A stretch of 64,000 nucleotides of DNA from Gastrodia elata (GCA_016760335.1 CM028671.1:3906001-3970000), one strand, 5' to 3'. Positions 35,272 to 48,029 are shown, counted from the first letter of the stretch. Program-made: numbers and translations. Notes: generated from the letters alone by a model not told the origin.

Positions 35272-37136
35272 TGCAACAACCCAAGGTTGTTAATCCTTAT
35301 TTATTAACCTAATCAGCTTGAAACTTCTCCGTTAGTCTCCAAATGATGTTTGGAGCAATCCCTGAAAATTTGGAGCGTTTTGGAACTCATTTAAATTTAT
35401 TGATTATTTTAATACATTTAATTAATCATAAAATTAAGTCTATTAAATTGACTTTCAATTAAAAATCTGACTTCATTTTTTAGTTACTCAAACCCAAATT
35501 AGCTATGAGTAAATTTTTGGGATTTTTTGAAACTTGTTTGGATGCCTAACTTTGATTAATTAAAAAAGCTGCAATTAATTAATTAGTTAAATCCTTAATA
35601 CCACCATAACGGCGTCTACCCAACGTCGGATCAGACGGCGGGACTAATCATGACCCTCCATCCTACGATGGAGATTAATCAAACAACCCGAAAGCCGTCT
35701 TCTCCATGCGAGCAACCGCGTGTTGCGCATGGCGTTGGTGCCCGCACACGCGGTGTGTGGGGAGCTGTTACCATCGCTGATATGAGGCTTAAAGGCAATA
35801 TCTCCTATTATTGATTACTATTTCCATTTTGTCAATTTCAATTTAGTCATTTTCATTCTGTCTTTTTCTTTCATACATTATTATTAACATTAAATAATGA
35901 TAATAACAACATTATTATAAATATTATTGCTACCCTTAGTAACTTAAAATTCTGTCTTCTATTAAGAAGAAAGCAAAAGAAATATAGAATAGAAAAGAAA
36001 CATAATAATTACTCCTAAAAATATTGGATAAAAGGCTAATTTTAAAATATCAAAAACTTATGCTAATTCAATCAACTGTTGCACTTTTGAACTTAAAAAA
36101 AAAGGTACCCAGTATATAAGCATGTATTACTTTTGCACTTTATAGCTGCTTAGCTTTGCTTTGAGCCAAATTCTTGTTGATACTTGACTGGTTGTTCGAA
36201 ACCAACATCCTTTTATAACGTGGTTGGTTATTGAAAAAATAACATAAGTAATATTCATGGTTAGTTACTGGAAAAATAACATCAATAATATTCAAGGTTG
36301 ATTGCTAGAAAAATGACATCAATAAGATTCGTGGTTCGTTACTGAAAAAATAACATCAGTAATATTCATGATTAGTTACTGAAAAAATAACATCAGTAAC
36401 ATACGTGGTTGATTACTGGAAAAAATGACATCAATAACATTCGTGATTGGTTACTGAAAATATAACATCAATAAAATTCGTGGTTGGTTGCTGGAAATAT
36501 AACATCAATAAGATTCGTGGTTGGTTACAAGAAAAACGACATCAGTAACATTCGTTATTAGTTACTAGAAAAATAACAATAATAACATACATGGTTGGTT
36601 ACTGAAAAAATGACATCATTAACATACATCTTTATTATTATACTTTTTGCAAGAAATTAAATATCCCGTTTGCGATATTCTTATTTTTCCTGCATTTTTA
36701 TCACATTCTTTTCCGCTAATCGCATCTTTTCTATTATAAAATATAATATTTTATTGTTTACTGCGGTACTTAGAGTATTCTCTAATTACTAGAAATTACA
36801 ATCCCAGTATTATTTTCTTTACAATATCATGTCAGATATTTCTGGGAAAATTCGAATGATAACCCTAATTCATAAATTTTCAAATTTGTTGATGAACCTA
36901 CGACACTATTTTCCTTATCTTTTTATTTTATTTTTGTTTCAATTTCACTTTTGTTCTAATATGATGACATTGTATGAGATGTACATTGGAGATTTTTGTA
37001 ATATGGAATTTTAATGAGAAATATCATTTGATCTTATATGTGTACCCTTCTCTTTTAAATTGTTCAATATGATCCTGCGGTATGTGAACACCTGATATCG
37101 GGATAGTTCTCGCTGAACTGGCGTCGGGCCTTCACA
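35272..37136 (+). mobile_element. LTR-like unit (copy 2), mosaic, no target duplication
   Basis: It starts TGCAACAACCC (compare TGTAACGACCC) and ends GGGCCTTCACA, with ATGATCCTGCGG near 37069, as in the solo LTRs. The first 500 bases, however, match the start of the gypsy B 3' LTR (8073-8520) better than solo LTR 1. From about 35880 on it follows solo LTR 1 (compare the ATAATGATAATAA and TTACTCCTAAAAATATT phrases with 29320-29500). The flanking five bases differ (AAAAA against CATAT). It contains the minisatellite 36219-36626. I read it as a recombinant LTR. Confidence 0.65.
36219..36626 (+). repeat. AT-rich minisatellite, 37-bp unit, 11 copies
   Basis: Eleven head-to-tail units of the type CGTGGTTGGTTACTGAAAAA followed by ATAACATCAGTAACATT, spaced 37 bases (one unit 38), with 10-25 percent differences between units. 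A partial unit follows at 36627. No such tract is present at the equivalent place in solo LTRs 1 and 3, so it expanded inside this copy or its close relatives. Confidence 0.9.
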
Positions 37137-38746
37137 CATATTCTGCGATTATCAACGAATTAAGCTATAAACCTAATTCGATTGAAATTGGGAATATGTC
37201 ACACGGTGACCTCTTTATCGTAATCATGTTAATATTAGTATTAACATGACCATGACAGGGATGGGTCTCCACACTCACTATTCCCAGAGGATGATAAATC
37301 TCGGGATCTCATCATCTCATATTACTTCAGACCACGTACACTTGTATGCAAGTGCAGACTACGTAATTCAGGTCTATCAAAGATTATGCACACTTTCAAG
37401 GCCTTCGGTTATGCACATCGAAGAGAATTTCCCTGGTTGTCTGAACTAAGCAATCCCTTAAGCCAAAACTCTACAATATCATTCAATTATCCCAAAATTA
37501 GGGTTTACATGAGATTTATATAGTTGTCATACCCTAATTCTAACATAATGGCGCTAACAATGGCAATAATATGCCGTTACACTTCTCCAGGTTGCCTTTT
37601 ACATTCTCAACGCACACAAAATAAAGCATCATAAAAACACAAATATTAAAATAACATAAAAGCAAGAATAAGCAAATAAAATATAAAAATATGATGGATC
37701 CACAAACATATCCTGCCATGATCCGATAGCCACCTTCAAGCTCCTTGAATATGCCCTTGTCATCACACACTCTCATGTAGGCCTTCGTATTGCATCAATT
37801 TTATTATCTAAGCAAGATTAGCTCACAAGAATCAATACAAATTTATGAAGGAAATTGCATAATAATATCCAGCTTCATGGGAATTCAATCAACCGAGGGA
37901 TATGTTAAATTCTTAATCGGAATGTCAAAGAAAAGAGGCTTACCAAGTGTGACTCTAATGTCAGTATTAGAGATCAACTAAGTGATCAACCAAGTGACTC
38001 GAAGCTTAATCAAATGAAGTTCAATGATGTAATGAATCTTTCCAAATGCAAAACAAAAACAATCGCTAAATTAGAGCCATACAACCACAAAAGCGCTTAG
38101 AAAAAACAAATAAAATAGATAGCTTTAATAGTGGCTTATCCTTAGAATAGACCTGCATCAACTTTGAGAAAGTTGTTCTCCCAATATTTCACTATGCTTT
38201 GCATATAAATTGTTACAAAAGATAAGGAGGTCAAATTTTGCATCGGCTCCTTATATAGAAAGCAAGAATCTTTGAGTTACAATGCAAAACCAATTCAAAT
38301 CGATTACCAAAGAGGTATGAGTTTAACATGTGGAAAGTAGAATGCGGAATCTATCCTTGTACAAAAAGAAGCTTATGGGAAAGATGCTCATCCAACCTTA
38401 TAAATGTTTCAAATGCTTCACTTGAAATGAATATTGAAGTTAATTGAAGAGTCAGTTGAGCATCAGTGGCAGATTATCTTGGATTAGTAATGAAAATTTG
38501 TAGAATTCAAGCATTAATGTCAGGTGATCCAGTTTAGACAATGAATGAGTAGTGTCGCTCAGACATGATCATGAGGTATCACTCAGCCAAGGCCATTGGA
38601 GAATTGATCATAACTACAAATTCATGGATATAACAAAATCTTGATAAAACATGGCAAAAAACAAAATTGGATAAATTAGGAGTAAAATAATAAAATTAAT
38701 AAAATAATAATAATTCAAATTATGGCATCCATAATAGGGTATAACA
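37137..38746 (-). mobile_element. LTR of a minus-strand element (left end uncertain)
   Basis: On the minus strand the LTR starts TGTTATACCCTATTATGG at 38746, preceded by the purine tract TCAAGGGGGAAATT (revcomp of 38747-38760), a textbook 3' LTR boundary. The sequence to the left is non-coding. A similar start, TGTCATACCCTAATTC, lies on the plus strand at about 37527, so two related LTRs may face each other. No downstream LTR end was found. Confidence 0.55.
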
Positions 38747-38760
38747 AATTTCCCCCTTGA
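38747..38760 (-). other. Polypurine tract of the 38.7-kb element
   Basis: The reverse complement reads TCAAGGGGGAAATT directly before the LTR start TGTTATACCC. A run of five G in a purine tract at this place is the usual second-strand primer of LTR retrotransposons. Confidence 0.6.
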
Positions 38761-39480
38761 TGTACTTGAATGAAATTCTTTTAAAAACCAGGTGAGAACA
38801 CTCTATTGTGGGAATTTGAAAAGGCACTAGCACCAATCCTCTTCATCGTTTTCATCTTCAACACATACCATGGCTTGCAAGTAACCAATGCATTTCTCAT
38901 AAGGGAATAGTAAGGAGAAAGAGAGCAACCCCAAAAGGGCCATCAATGGTACTAGATTCAGTCGAGCTGTATACATCAGCGGTGGAAGAAGTGCAATCTT
39001 CAAGAAAAAGAGCTAAGGTTGAGCCCTCAAGTGAAACAATCCCCACACCCATAGAATTGACTACATACGTCTGTGAGAATACCGTTGAAAAAATCTAAGG
39101 TTGAGCCCTCAAGAATGGAACTGTTGTGAGGTATTTGACTACTATGACAAACTGGCCTTAATGTCATGGCAAGGACTAAGCCAACGGAGGTGAGAGAACA
39201 ATGGTAGAAACATCATAGGAGGAGTTCAGAGTTAAGTCTCCCCGAGAAGTAAAAACCACAGCATGCAAGGAGGACATATCGAGTGATGAAGTAGAACTCT
39301 TAAGTGAAGAGGCACAAGGTTCACTACTAGCGACATAGATCCCTTGATTATGAATTCTCAAGATCGTAAGAGACATTTTGGAAGGTAGGCAGAATGAAAC
39401 CCAAAGAGACGAGTCCTCTACATGACTTCCTAGGTGCAGACTCTAAGAGTCTTGCATATTCGACTTAGTGAACATCTTCT
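38761..39480 (-). other. Interior of the 38.7-kb element, unassigned
   Basis: This would be the 3' interior of the minus-strand element. A serine-rich frame of 66 codons at 39176-39376 has no known motif. The phrase AAGGTTGAGCCCTCAAG occurs at about 39015-39031 and again at about 39100-39116, a small internal repeat. No reverse transcriptase or integrase blocks seen. Confidence 0.35.
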
Positions 39481-41330
39481 TTTTTTATAATAACAAATCA
39501 TTATACAATAACTTTTTATGTTAATCTTTGTTGTTTAGTTAAGTATTTCTCAGAAATATAGCGTTTCAGAAAAGTGGCATTACATGTTAGAAGATGTAGT
39601 AGAATTTAAGCCACCATAATTTAGCAGTTGATTTAGAATACATTTCTTTTTATTTTTATATATCATTGTAGCTTAGAATTAAGGTTTATATATTTTTGTA
39701 AAGCTGGTAAGCTTTGAGCATTATGATAAAAGAACTTGATAAGAACTTAAGTAGACTCCACTTTGACACGCGTCCAGACGCATTGCTTGCGCATCCAAGT
39801 GCATCGCACCCAGACGCATATATATGCTCTCAGAAGCATCCCTAGGATTCAAAATATATCAGCTGCAATATTTTGAATATAGATCCTTCCACTATAAATA
39901 GGGACCCTAAGCCTTTTGTCCCAAAACACATGTTCTAATTCAAGCACTTTAAATTTTGAAATTCTTTTAAAGTTAATAGCCAACGGTTCTCTTAATCAAA
40001 GCTCTCTTTGTATAAAAAGCTCAAAGATTAGAAAGCATTCTAAGAATTATTTTCAAATGAGTTTGCAATTTTGTTTCTTATTTTGTACTTCGGATTTTTT
40101 GCTTACCCAACTCTAGCTAAAATTATGCTAAAGAAAGTGTTTTATAAGTTTCTTCGTCTAGCAAAAGACTTAAGAAAGAAGGACTCTTTTGTTTTATGTT
40201 GCTCTGCAGCCAATTTTTTGTAGAAATAGTGAAGGTTTCTCCGTCTATGAATGAATGCTTTGAGTAGATTGTTGGAAGAGAAGAAATTTTGAAGAGTGGA
40301 CGTAGAGGCAAAAGAACCCAAACCACCATAAGTTCTTTGTATTTGTTTGCTTTTAAATTTCTATTTTTATTTTCTTTGTTGAGTTATTTTGTTAAATTTC
40401 ATTAAAATCTGTTAAATTTTCAATAAAAAAAGTTGGGTTTTTATTTCTCCAAAATGAGTTTTTAATACCCAATTCATCGTCTCTTAAGTTATGCCATTTG
40501 GGCTCCTATAGCCAACAAGTGGCATCAAAGCATGTCTCTACGATACTTGAAATCGCGATCAATAGAGTAAGAATATGTCTCTTTTAATGGGTCTATTCGG
40601 ACACAGAAATATTCACGTGATGGAGAGTGCAGCGTACACATGTCCTCCATTGTTTGATGGTATTGGATTTGACCTTCAAAAACTAAAAATGAGATATTTT
40701 TTACAATCTATTAATTTCTACATGTGGATACGAATAGAAGCAATTTATATCAAATATTTAATATCACATAATCAATGAACTAATAAAAATAATAAAAATA
40801 CTCAACCAATGCTAAAGCATTAGCATGCTTTCATTGTGCTTTAAAAGAAGAGATTATTTAACAAATATCATTATATTTAGCATGTGGAATTATTTAAAAA
40901 AGTTTATAAAACTGTAACTAGTAGCGTTAAAACTATAGAAAAAGAAAACTAAACAAGGATGCAATCGAAGGATAGATAAATAAAAAGAGAACATATGCCT
41001 AATGACTAGAAACCCAAATTTGGATGAATATAATTCAACAAAAAGTGAGACAAAGGAGTTAACATACTCAGAACTCGAAGGTATGGTCAAAGAAAGTTAT
41101 CATGCTTTCAACAATGGTAAAAAGAATAACAAAGCTCTAAAATAAGAATAACTAGAATCTAAAAGTTATTGAACTTAATTTTATCTATAAATCATTTGAA
41201 AATAAGGTAAATGAATATGAACCCAAACCTAAAATTACTCAATCAACTCGTTCCATTTTAAAGAAAATGAAAAATACCTTACATAAATTATTGCCAAACA
41301 AACAGGGTAGCAGCTATGGTTTATTTGGTC
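39481..41330 (+). mobile_element. Ty1/copia fragment: LTR with TATA box, primer site and decayed gag
   Basis: A TATA box (CTATAAATAGGGACC) at 39892-39906 marks LTR transcription start. The LTR ends near 40515, before a degraded tRNA-Met primer site, AGTGGCATCAAAGC (40518-40531). The frame 40575-40778 carries PPLFDGIGFDLQKLKMRYFLQS, the first copia Gag block (PPLFDG.NF..WK.RM). A following NAKALACFHCALKEEI block near 40800-40850 is the next gag motif. Later sequence is frameshifted and fades by 41330. The start of the LTR was not located. Confidence 0.7.
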
Positions 41331-41507
41331 ATTATTCAAATTTGTGCTAATCTAGTAATAATAAGAAATTAGTTTGCAAGTTCAAAATTAAATCCACAAT
41401 AGACCATACCTAACTTTAGGCAGGTTCAAACAAATACAGTATTACTTAATTTTCTCTTGCAGCTACATTGTCTTCATATAGAGCAGTTGAGACAAATAAT
41501 AAAAAAA

Positions 41508-41627
41508 ACTACAAATAGTGCATGCTCCAAAAATCATGTTCTTAATTTATTTCTTTTAGCCTTATTTACTACAAATAGTTCATGCTCCAAAAATCATGTT
41601 CTTAATTTATTATTTTTAGCCTTATTT
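41508..41627 (+). repeat. 60-bp tandem duplication
   Basis: Two copies, 41508-41567 and 41568-41627, both starting ACTACAAATAGT and containing CATGCTCCAAAAATCATG, with about three differences. It lies in AT-rich DNA just after the copia fragment. Confidence 0.9.
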
Positions 41628-41649
41628 TACTTGTTAAAAGCCAAATTAT

Positions 41650-42608
41650 ATTAGGTTTTTTAAGAATCTATCTTTATAAATTAGAATAAATAAATAAACA
41701 AAAAATATAGGCACATCCAGATGCGCAGTGTTCATATGCATGTGGGTGCGATGTGTGGAAATGGGGTCAGAACATATTTTCAGTGGCCATCCCAGTTTTA
41801 GTACGTCAAAAGCTGGCTCCTGAGGTTTGACCCAGTCAAGCTCGCGCCTAGATGCGTAGATCATGCATCCATACGTGACAAACTAAATCACTTTTTTTCA
41901 CTATTTATAGGCCTCCTCACTTCACTCATCACACACACAACATTTGCTTCTCTTCCCTTTGCTTTCAGCCTTCCAACTCCTCTAATCCTCAAAATGGCAC
42001 TCAAATTCGAAAGGCTCCTGCTCATCCTCTAGAAGTTCTTAGGGAGAAACCTCTGGCAACGTACCAATGGAAGACTGCAAATTCAAAGATGAAGAATCGC
42101 AACAAGCGCACAACATCATTTCCAGGATCATGCACATTGACCAATGTCCCCTACCTCCAGATTTTCCTTTTCAGGTGCCTCCCTCCACATTCTAATCACC
42201 TTAACTTACATCTACTACCTCCCATCTGTTCATGAATTTTTCTTTAACCTATTCTTTGATTTAGGTAACCCATTTTCTCATTGAAGGCTTGATATTGATT
42301 AGAATTTGTGACCGACGTATGTTACACTTACACATCATTATATGTGTGTGTGTGCGCGCACGCGTATACTTGTACACTGTAACAACATATGTAATATATA
42401 TATATAAATCTTCTGATTTCAATTGACTGTGGATGCTCTTTCATCATTTGAACACATGGCATAAATCTAAACTTATACTCATAGAGTTTAAGATTATGTA
42501 TAATATAATCTATCTCATCAATTATGATTGTTATCATATGTACAAAAGTTTATCTAAGATTATCATGTTATTTGGGCTAAGCAGAACACGTACAAATATG
42601 TGTAGTCT
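41650..42608. other. Unassigned sequence with LTR-like promoter block
   Basis: The part 41700-41990 has the phrase GATGCGTAGATCATGCATCC and a TTTATAGGCCTCC TATA-like block (near 41904). It resembles the LTR around 39770-39900, which also has CGCATCCAAGTGCATCGCACC. It is probably a second, worn LTR of that copia family. After it, an open stretch 42067-42174 reads FKDEESQQAHNIISRIMH and ends CAG/GTGCC, a possible exon with no recognised family. Confidence 0.35.
42339..42368. repeat. Alternating purine-pyrimidine tract (TA/TG/CG)
   Basis: About 28 bases alternate strictly between purine and pyrimidine: TATATGTGTGTGTGTG passes into CGCGCACGCGTATA. Such a GT/GC tract is favourable for Z-DNA. It is 240 bp left of solo LTR 3. 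Confidence 0.8.
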
Positions 42609-42613
42609 ATATA

Positions 42614-45600
42614 TGTAACGACCCTTGGTCGTTACTAAGAAAGACACTAATGTCCCCGCCAATCCTAATCGTTCGTTAATACCATTATAGTCTATTAATA
42701 CCCGCAAATTTCTATTTTTCTGTTGAATTTTCCACCGGATTTCGTTATACAATGATATTCCGCCAAATCATCACTCAATTTATAAACCATTTTTTCTTTC
42801 GTTTTCTACTTCTCAGTTTAAATGCATATATATATATATATATACATACTTATGTACTGCCATAGGTATATATGTATATATATACATATGTACACACATA
42901 TATATAAGGGAGGTAGTATAATGGAATGAGAGCAAACAAAGCAAACATATTTTTATCCCCTTCACCCTGCGGCTGAAACGAAAGATGCCTCCAAAGGATA
43001 CGACGCCTCCTGCTGGAGAGGTGTGACGCTTCAAGCAGGCAAATGGAGCATATATAGACGAAGGTACCTTACGGCACTTGAAATGCAGCCGAACGTAATC
43101 CTGCAACCCTCTGCGCCACTCGTACCAATCCCGTAAAATCCTACGCTATCTCCTTTCTCCCTCTCCCGATGCCGTGACCGAGAGCTCTGCAAACGAAGCT
43201 GCAGCTAACAGTGCTCCTCAAAGCCGCAAGAACGCAGCCACAGCCGCAGCCCCGCAGGTCTTCGACGCCTTCAATTCGCTCCGAACCCTGCCGACTCCGT
43301 GACGCCTCTCCAAGCCGACGAAGACACTCGCGTTTGCAGTACCACTCCCGCCCGATCCTAATTCGTCGACAAAGGACGTCTCATCCGTCAGCAAGCAGCT
43401 AGCTTGACTCCATCCGCCGAAGCTCCGCTTGAATTTCTGCGACCAATTCCTGCTTTCTGGAGATAAACTCGATCTTATAAGGTATTGATAAATTATTTAC
43501 AACGGCTGAAATGTGTTTTATTAAGAAGTTAGATTTAGTGTTAGAGAGACAGAGGTTGTGTTAAGAACTATCCATGCCAAGCATTAGCTGTTAAGATTTA
43601 AGTTCTATTTGCTATTTACATTTAGGCAATACAACTTCGGATAGAACTATTAAATTGGACAGTAAGGACTTTTCTTACATTTACAGGTTCATTTCTTAGT
43701 TATTGCTATGTGGTTCGATTGAATGTCGATATATGCATCAATAATTTTAGTAATATTTCTGATGCAGTTACTCTAAGAACTATTGAAAACTGCTTCGCAT
43801 ATTAAAGCTCATAAGTAAAATATAAGTGGAATAATTAGCCTTGATATGATACTATTCTAGAGACACAATTATCTAGAATGAACCTTGTAAATCTGCATAG
43901 CCAATGTATGAAATATCCTTCTTATGTGTAAATCTATAATACCAATTTATTGTAACACGTAGGAATTAGTGTAGATGGAAGTAACATGTTTACTCTAAAG
44001 GTTTTATCCCTCATTAGAATAACTGTCTATCAATAATGGTTGTTATAAACTACACTTATATGGTTAAAATCCTCACTATAGCAATGAAGTAAACAAAGAA
44101 ATAGTAAGTTGAGTTCTTAAAATTTAAAATGATCGTTATAGCAATAGGAAATATTTGAATGTGTTTGCTGAACTTCGTTGAAGGATGGACAATTGTCTAT
44201 TTCCTTGCATGCAAATTGACCTTAGATATATCATGATTAGCTCACCACTCTATATATGCATAATTAGACAATATATCTCTTTGATAGCTTGAATGGATGG
44301 TTCAACAAATTCTTAGGTTTACCATAAGCATGTATTATTTTTTATATTGCAATAATTTACGAATGTGTATGTAGAGAATCAGTCTTATAAAGAAGATTTA
44401 TAATGAAGATCCTTAGATATCGACCTCAAGCTAACTTATGTTTATATTGTGATTTATGCAATTAAGAATTGATCAAATTTCAGCAACACTAAGAAAAATG
44501 TGGGTGTTCCTTTAATTAACTAAAAAGGGAGAAAAATAAAATACTCTTATGTTTATATTGTTTATAAAATGCTATTATGTTCATTAAAATTTCTTAGATA
44601 TCGACCTCAAGTTAATTATATTTATATTGTGATATGAAATGCTATTTTCAAGCATGATGAAAGTTCATGTAAAGAATCATTGCTTTATAAAGCATTAGAA
44701 TTTAATGAAATATAAAATAAGAATTTTAAAGAATGCTTACATAGGTTTAGAAGATTTTAAATAAATCTTTAAGGGGAAAAAACTCTAAAGAAATATTAAA
44801 GACTTACGAGTAAGAAATTATGTTTTATTATTATATGGGTCATTTACAAAATCTAATAATATTACAAATATAACTTTTGCAGACACTGCGGATTTTTGAG
44901 TACTAAAATTAAAAATTCAAATACCAAGGTACATTGATTTTACTGTTTACACTTAAATGTTTTTATTACCGTTTTAGCACCGCTTTGAGCTTTATCCATG
45001 TTGATGAAATGAAATGTTTGTTAAATACCAGAGTAATGTCATAAATGAAATGTATATGTTATGTCTTATAAATGTATGTAAGGGTTCCGAAATGATGGTT
45101 ATCAGGTTAGGGACGAGGCTAATCCATCGGAAGTTATAAGGGTGTCATCTGGAGCCTTTGAGGGGGCCCAGATGAAGGAGTTGTTCTTATTGAACCCAGC
45201 CTCATGATTCTGAATTTGCTCAACATAACTGCTAACTTTGCTTCGTGAAACAAAGACATGCGTATAAACAAACATGCATGAAACTTATTATATGACAGGT
45301 GACAGTATTATAGCAAGAAAAATGTTTAATTTGCAGGATTATGTATTTTGTTCTAACCTCTTTATTTCCTGCAAAATTTTCTATTTTCGCTTCCCGCATT
45401 TGCTAAGTGTATCATTTAACATCTTTGTACTTAATATGTGTATTGAAACATTATTCTTATAATGTCAGGTCAGGTGCAATTGGAGGAAGTTGATATAGCA
45501 TAAAGATATCTAAAGTACGGTGGTGCTGACATTGGCACATATAGTTTTGATTTGTTACTTAAACTTTAAAGTTGAACGAAAACATTTATTCATATTGATT

Positions 45601-45785
45601 TAGTTTGTAATAATCTGGATATTATATTCTTTAAATTAAATGATTGGCAAGTTTATTATGGTGTATGACTATATTGTTTAATTTATGTTCAAATGTTATT
45701 TTTCTCTTAACTGCCAATATGATCCTGCGGGAATGTACCCAAAGGTAGTTGGGTTGATACCTAACCTAACCCTAGGGCCATCACA
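42614..45785 (+). mobile_element. Solo LTR (copy 3), 3172 bp, with ATATA target duplication
   Basis: It starts TGTAACGACCC and ends GGGCCATCACA, flanked by perfect 5-bp repeats ATATA (42609-42613 and 45786-45790). There is no primer site or polypurine tract at either side. It has the family phrases: CCTTTGAGGGGG at about 45156 and ATGATCCTGCGG at 45719. A GC-rich block with CG-rich codon-like sequence lies at 42960-43450, and small ORFs there (43211-43402) have no known domain. (TA)n runs occur at 42827-42843. It is about 0.8 kb longer than solo LTR 1. Confidence 0.9.
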
Positions 45786-46655
45786 ATATATGCAAAGTAA
45801 TATGAGCTCATTATATGTGAGATATGCACTAAGCTATTTATATGCGAGATTAGCAGCTTAACATGTCAAGATAAACATCAAAATCATAACATTTTCCATC
45901 AAGCATGTCACATGCAAATTTACATTGAATTTATCATTTACAAGATTACTATCAAAATTATCACTTGAAACATTAGATAAAGCATTTTTAAACATTTTAT
46001 CATCTGAATGCAAGATAATTAAATATCACCTATGCAAGAATATATAGCACATATTTATTTAAAGATCTTGTTAATATATCTGAAGATAATCCAAATACGG
46101 GAAGAAGTTACCTAAAGTACGCAATGAAACAAATTACCTCATGATAGAAGGTTCTAAAGATTCAACTGTTCCAAAGATACATAGTACTACAGTCATATAT
46201 AAATTATACTAAACTAATATAAAGATTAACACTAAATAATCAATCCCCATTCATATCATAATCATTTGAAAGATTTATATTAAAAATTAACTGCATTGGT
46301 TATCATTAAATCAAGAATAATATGTAGCCATACAGGTAGCCGTCCTTGCTTAGCTAAACTAGGACTTAGCATAGTAGTTGTTATTAGTATACTTGCAAGT
46401 AATCTCGCTGTGAGAAGGGAAAAAATGCATCTTAGTGAGATGTAGAATCCCGCAACATAATACCTAACAGAGTATATTCATAATAGACAAACTCATATGC
46501 ATCATAGAACAGCCAATAATGACTATTCTGATATTTATTTAATCATCACACCTATCTTAAAAATATATCCAAATATTTATCTATTTATATTGTTAATGCA
46601 TATATCTTCACAAAAGAGAAAATATTGATGATGAGTTCATATATTTTTGCAGAGT

Positions 46656-46815
46656 TTATTGAATTTTTTAAATAAATATTGTATCTCTTAATTTCGAGAG
46701 AATTTGTGAATTTTTTTTTGGATAAAATAGTATTTTATTGAATTTTTTAAATAAATATTGTATCTCTTAATTTCGAGAGAATTTGTGATTTTTTTTTTTT
46801 TTTGGATAAAATAGT
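46656..46815 (+). repeat. 79-bp tandem duplication
   Basis: Two copies starting TATTGAATTTTTTAAATAAA (46656 and 46735), each including TTTCGAGAGAATTTGTGA and ending GGATAAAATAGTATTTT. They differ mainly in the length of a poly-T run (9 against 15 T). The near identity points to a young duplication or polymerase slippage. Confidence 0.9.
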
Positions 46816-46954
46816 ATTTTTCTTAAATTTAAATAGGAGTATTTTTGGGTGTAAATAAAATTTTTATGAATAACCAATTTTGAATTTTAGACAAGTAGAA
46901 AGAAAAAATTTAATTAAAGTACTAAATTTCTAATATACATAGTATGGGTAAATG

Positions 46955-47045
46955 GTGTTGCAACTTAGTAGTAGAGGCTCAGTATTTATTATTTCAGGTC
47001 ATGAGTTCAAATCCTATCTGCCACAGATACTAAAATATATACATA
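46955..47045 (+). repeat. Candidate tRNA-derived SINE
   Basis: GTGTTGCAACTTAGTAGTAG resembles a worn A box region. About 40 bases later GTCATGAGTTCAAATCCT matches the pol III B box pattern (GGTTCRAATCC with one change). This A-box to B-box spacing is that of tRNA-derived SINEs. A similar head lies at 62276 (GTGTTGCAATTTAGTGGTCG). A TA-rich tail follows at 47040-47075. Confidence 0.4.
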
Positions 47046-48029
47046 TGTATATATATATATATGTGTGTATATAGTATGGTGTTCGATCAAATTTTTGTAT
47101 CTTATGTTAATAGTTAATACTACTTGTTTATATATTTAATCATGAGACGCATTTGACATTTTACACATCTAAACTTAAATTTTATGTAATCTTAAGATTT
47201 GGGTGGTTTAGATGTAAAAAATAAAAAGTTTTACATGTGAATTTTTTGTTTTACGTATTCGTGATGAGATTAAGCATAATTGTGCATGCAGAGATGCATT
47301 GAATATAAATAATTATGCACAATCTTGATTTGGCATTCCTACAGGTGCTACTAAGATGTTCACCTCTCTATCTATGTCTATCTGTTACTTCAGATAAAAA
47401 AGTTTCACACGAGTATTTGTTAGACATTGCTAATTATGTAATTTTATAAAAGTTCTTTCTTAATATATACAAAATAGAATATATACATCCCTTGATTGCT
47501 TGCTCTTAAATATGTTGGTATCTATATGCTTTTGATAGCCTCGAGTTTCTGAATGTTGTTTATAGATTTTCATATGTTTTTTTGTTTCTGATCTCATTTT
47601 CTTAATTTTTCAAAATCTTGTTATTTTTTTCTCTGTGTTGTGTATTATCAAATTATGCGAATTTCATATTATCGTCTTTAAGAGAGCAATCAATTTTTGA
47701 GAGTTGTTTGCAATTTTTGTACAGAAGAATCGGTCTTTGAAATTTTTTCTTGTACATTGCAACAATTTCATGATTATATATATATATATATATATAAAAA
47801 CATTTCGAGAGCATTTTATAAAAAAATATAGCTCAAATATGTACTTGTACTAGAAATCTATACATCTAATACCTGGGTCTAATTTTTTACTAACAAATTT
47901 TCTGTAAGAGAAATTAGGGTTTGTTAAAAATAATAAAGATTGAGAATATATTCTAAATTTTTCTTTCAGATAATGGATGCGAAGAAACTAACCTTGTTTT
48001 CGACCTGAACCCTTCTTCGGATTGCTGTC

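Larger units (their letters stand above)
45791..47990. other. AT-rich intergenic sequence upstream of the GT47 gene
   Basis: No coding region was recognised. It contains the 79-bp tandem duplication (46656-46815), a SINE-like piece (46955-47045) and (TA)n runs near 47045-47075 and 47774-47796. The promoter of the GT47 gene should lie in its last few hundred bases, but no unambiguous TATA box stands out among the many AT runs. Confidence 0.5.
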
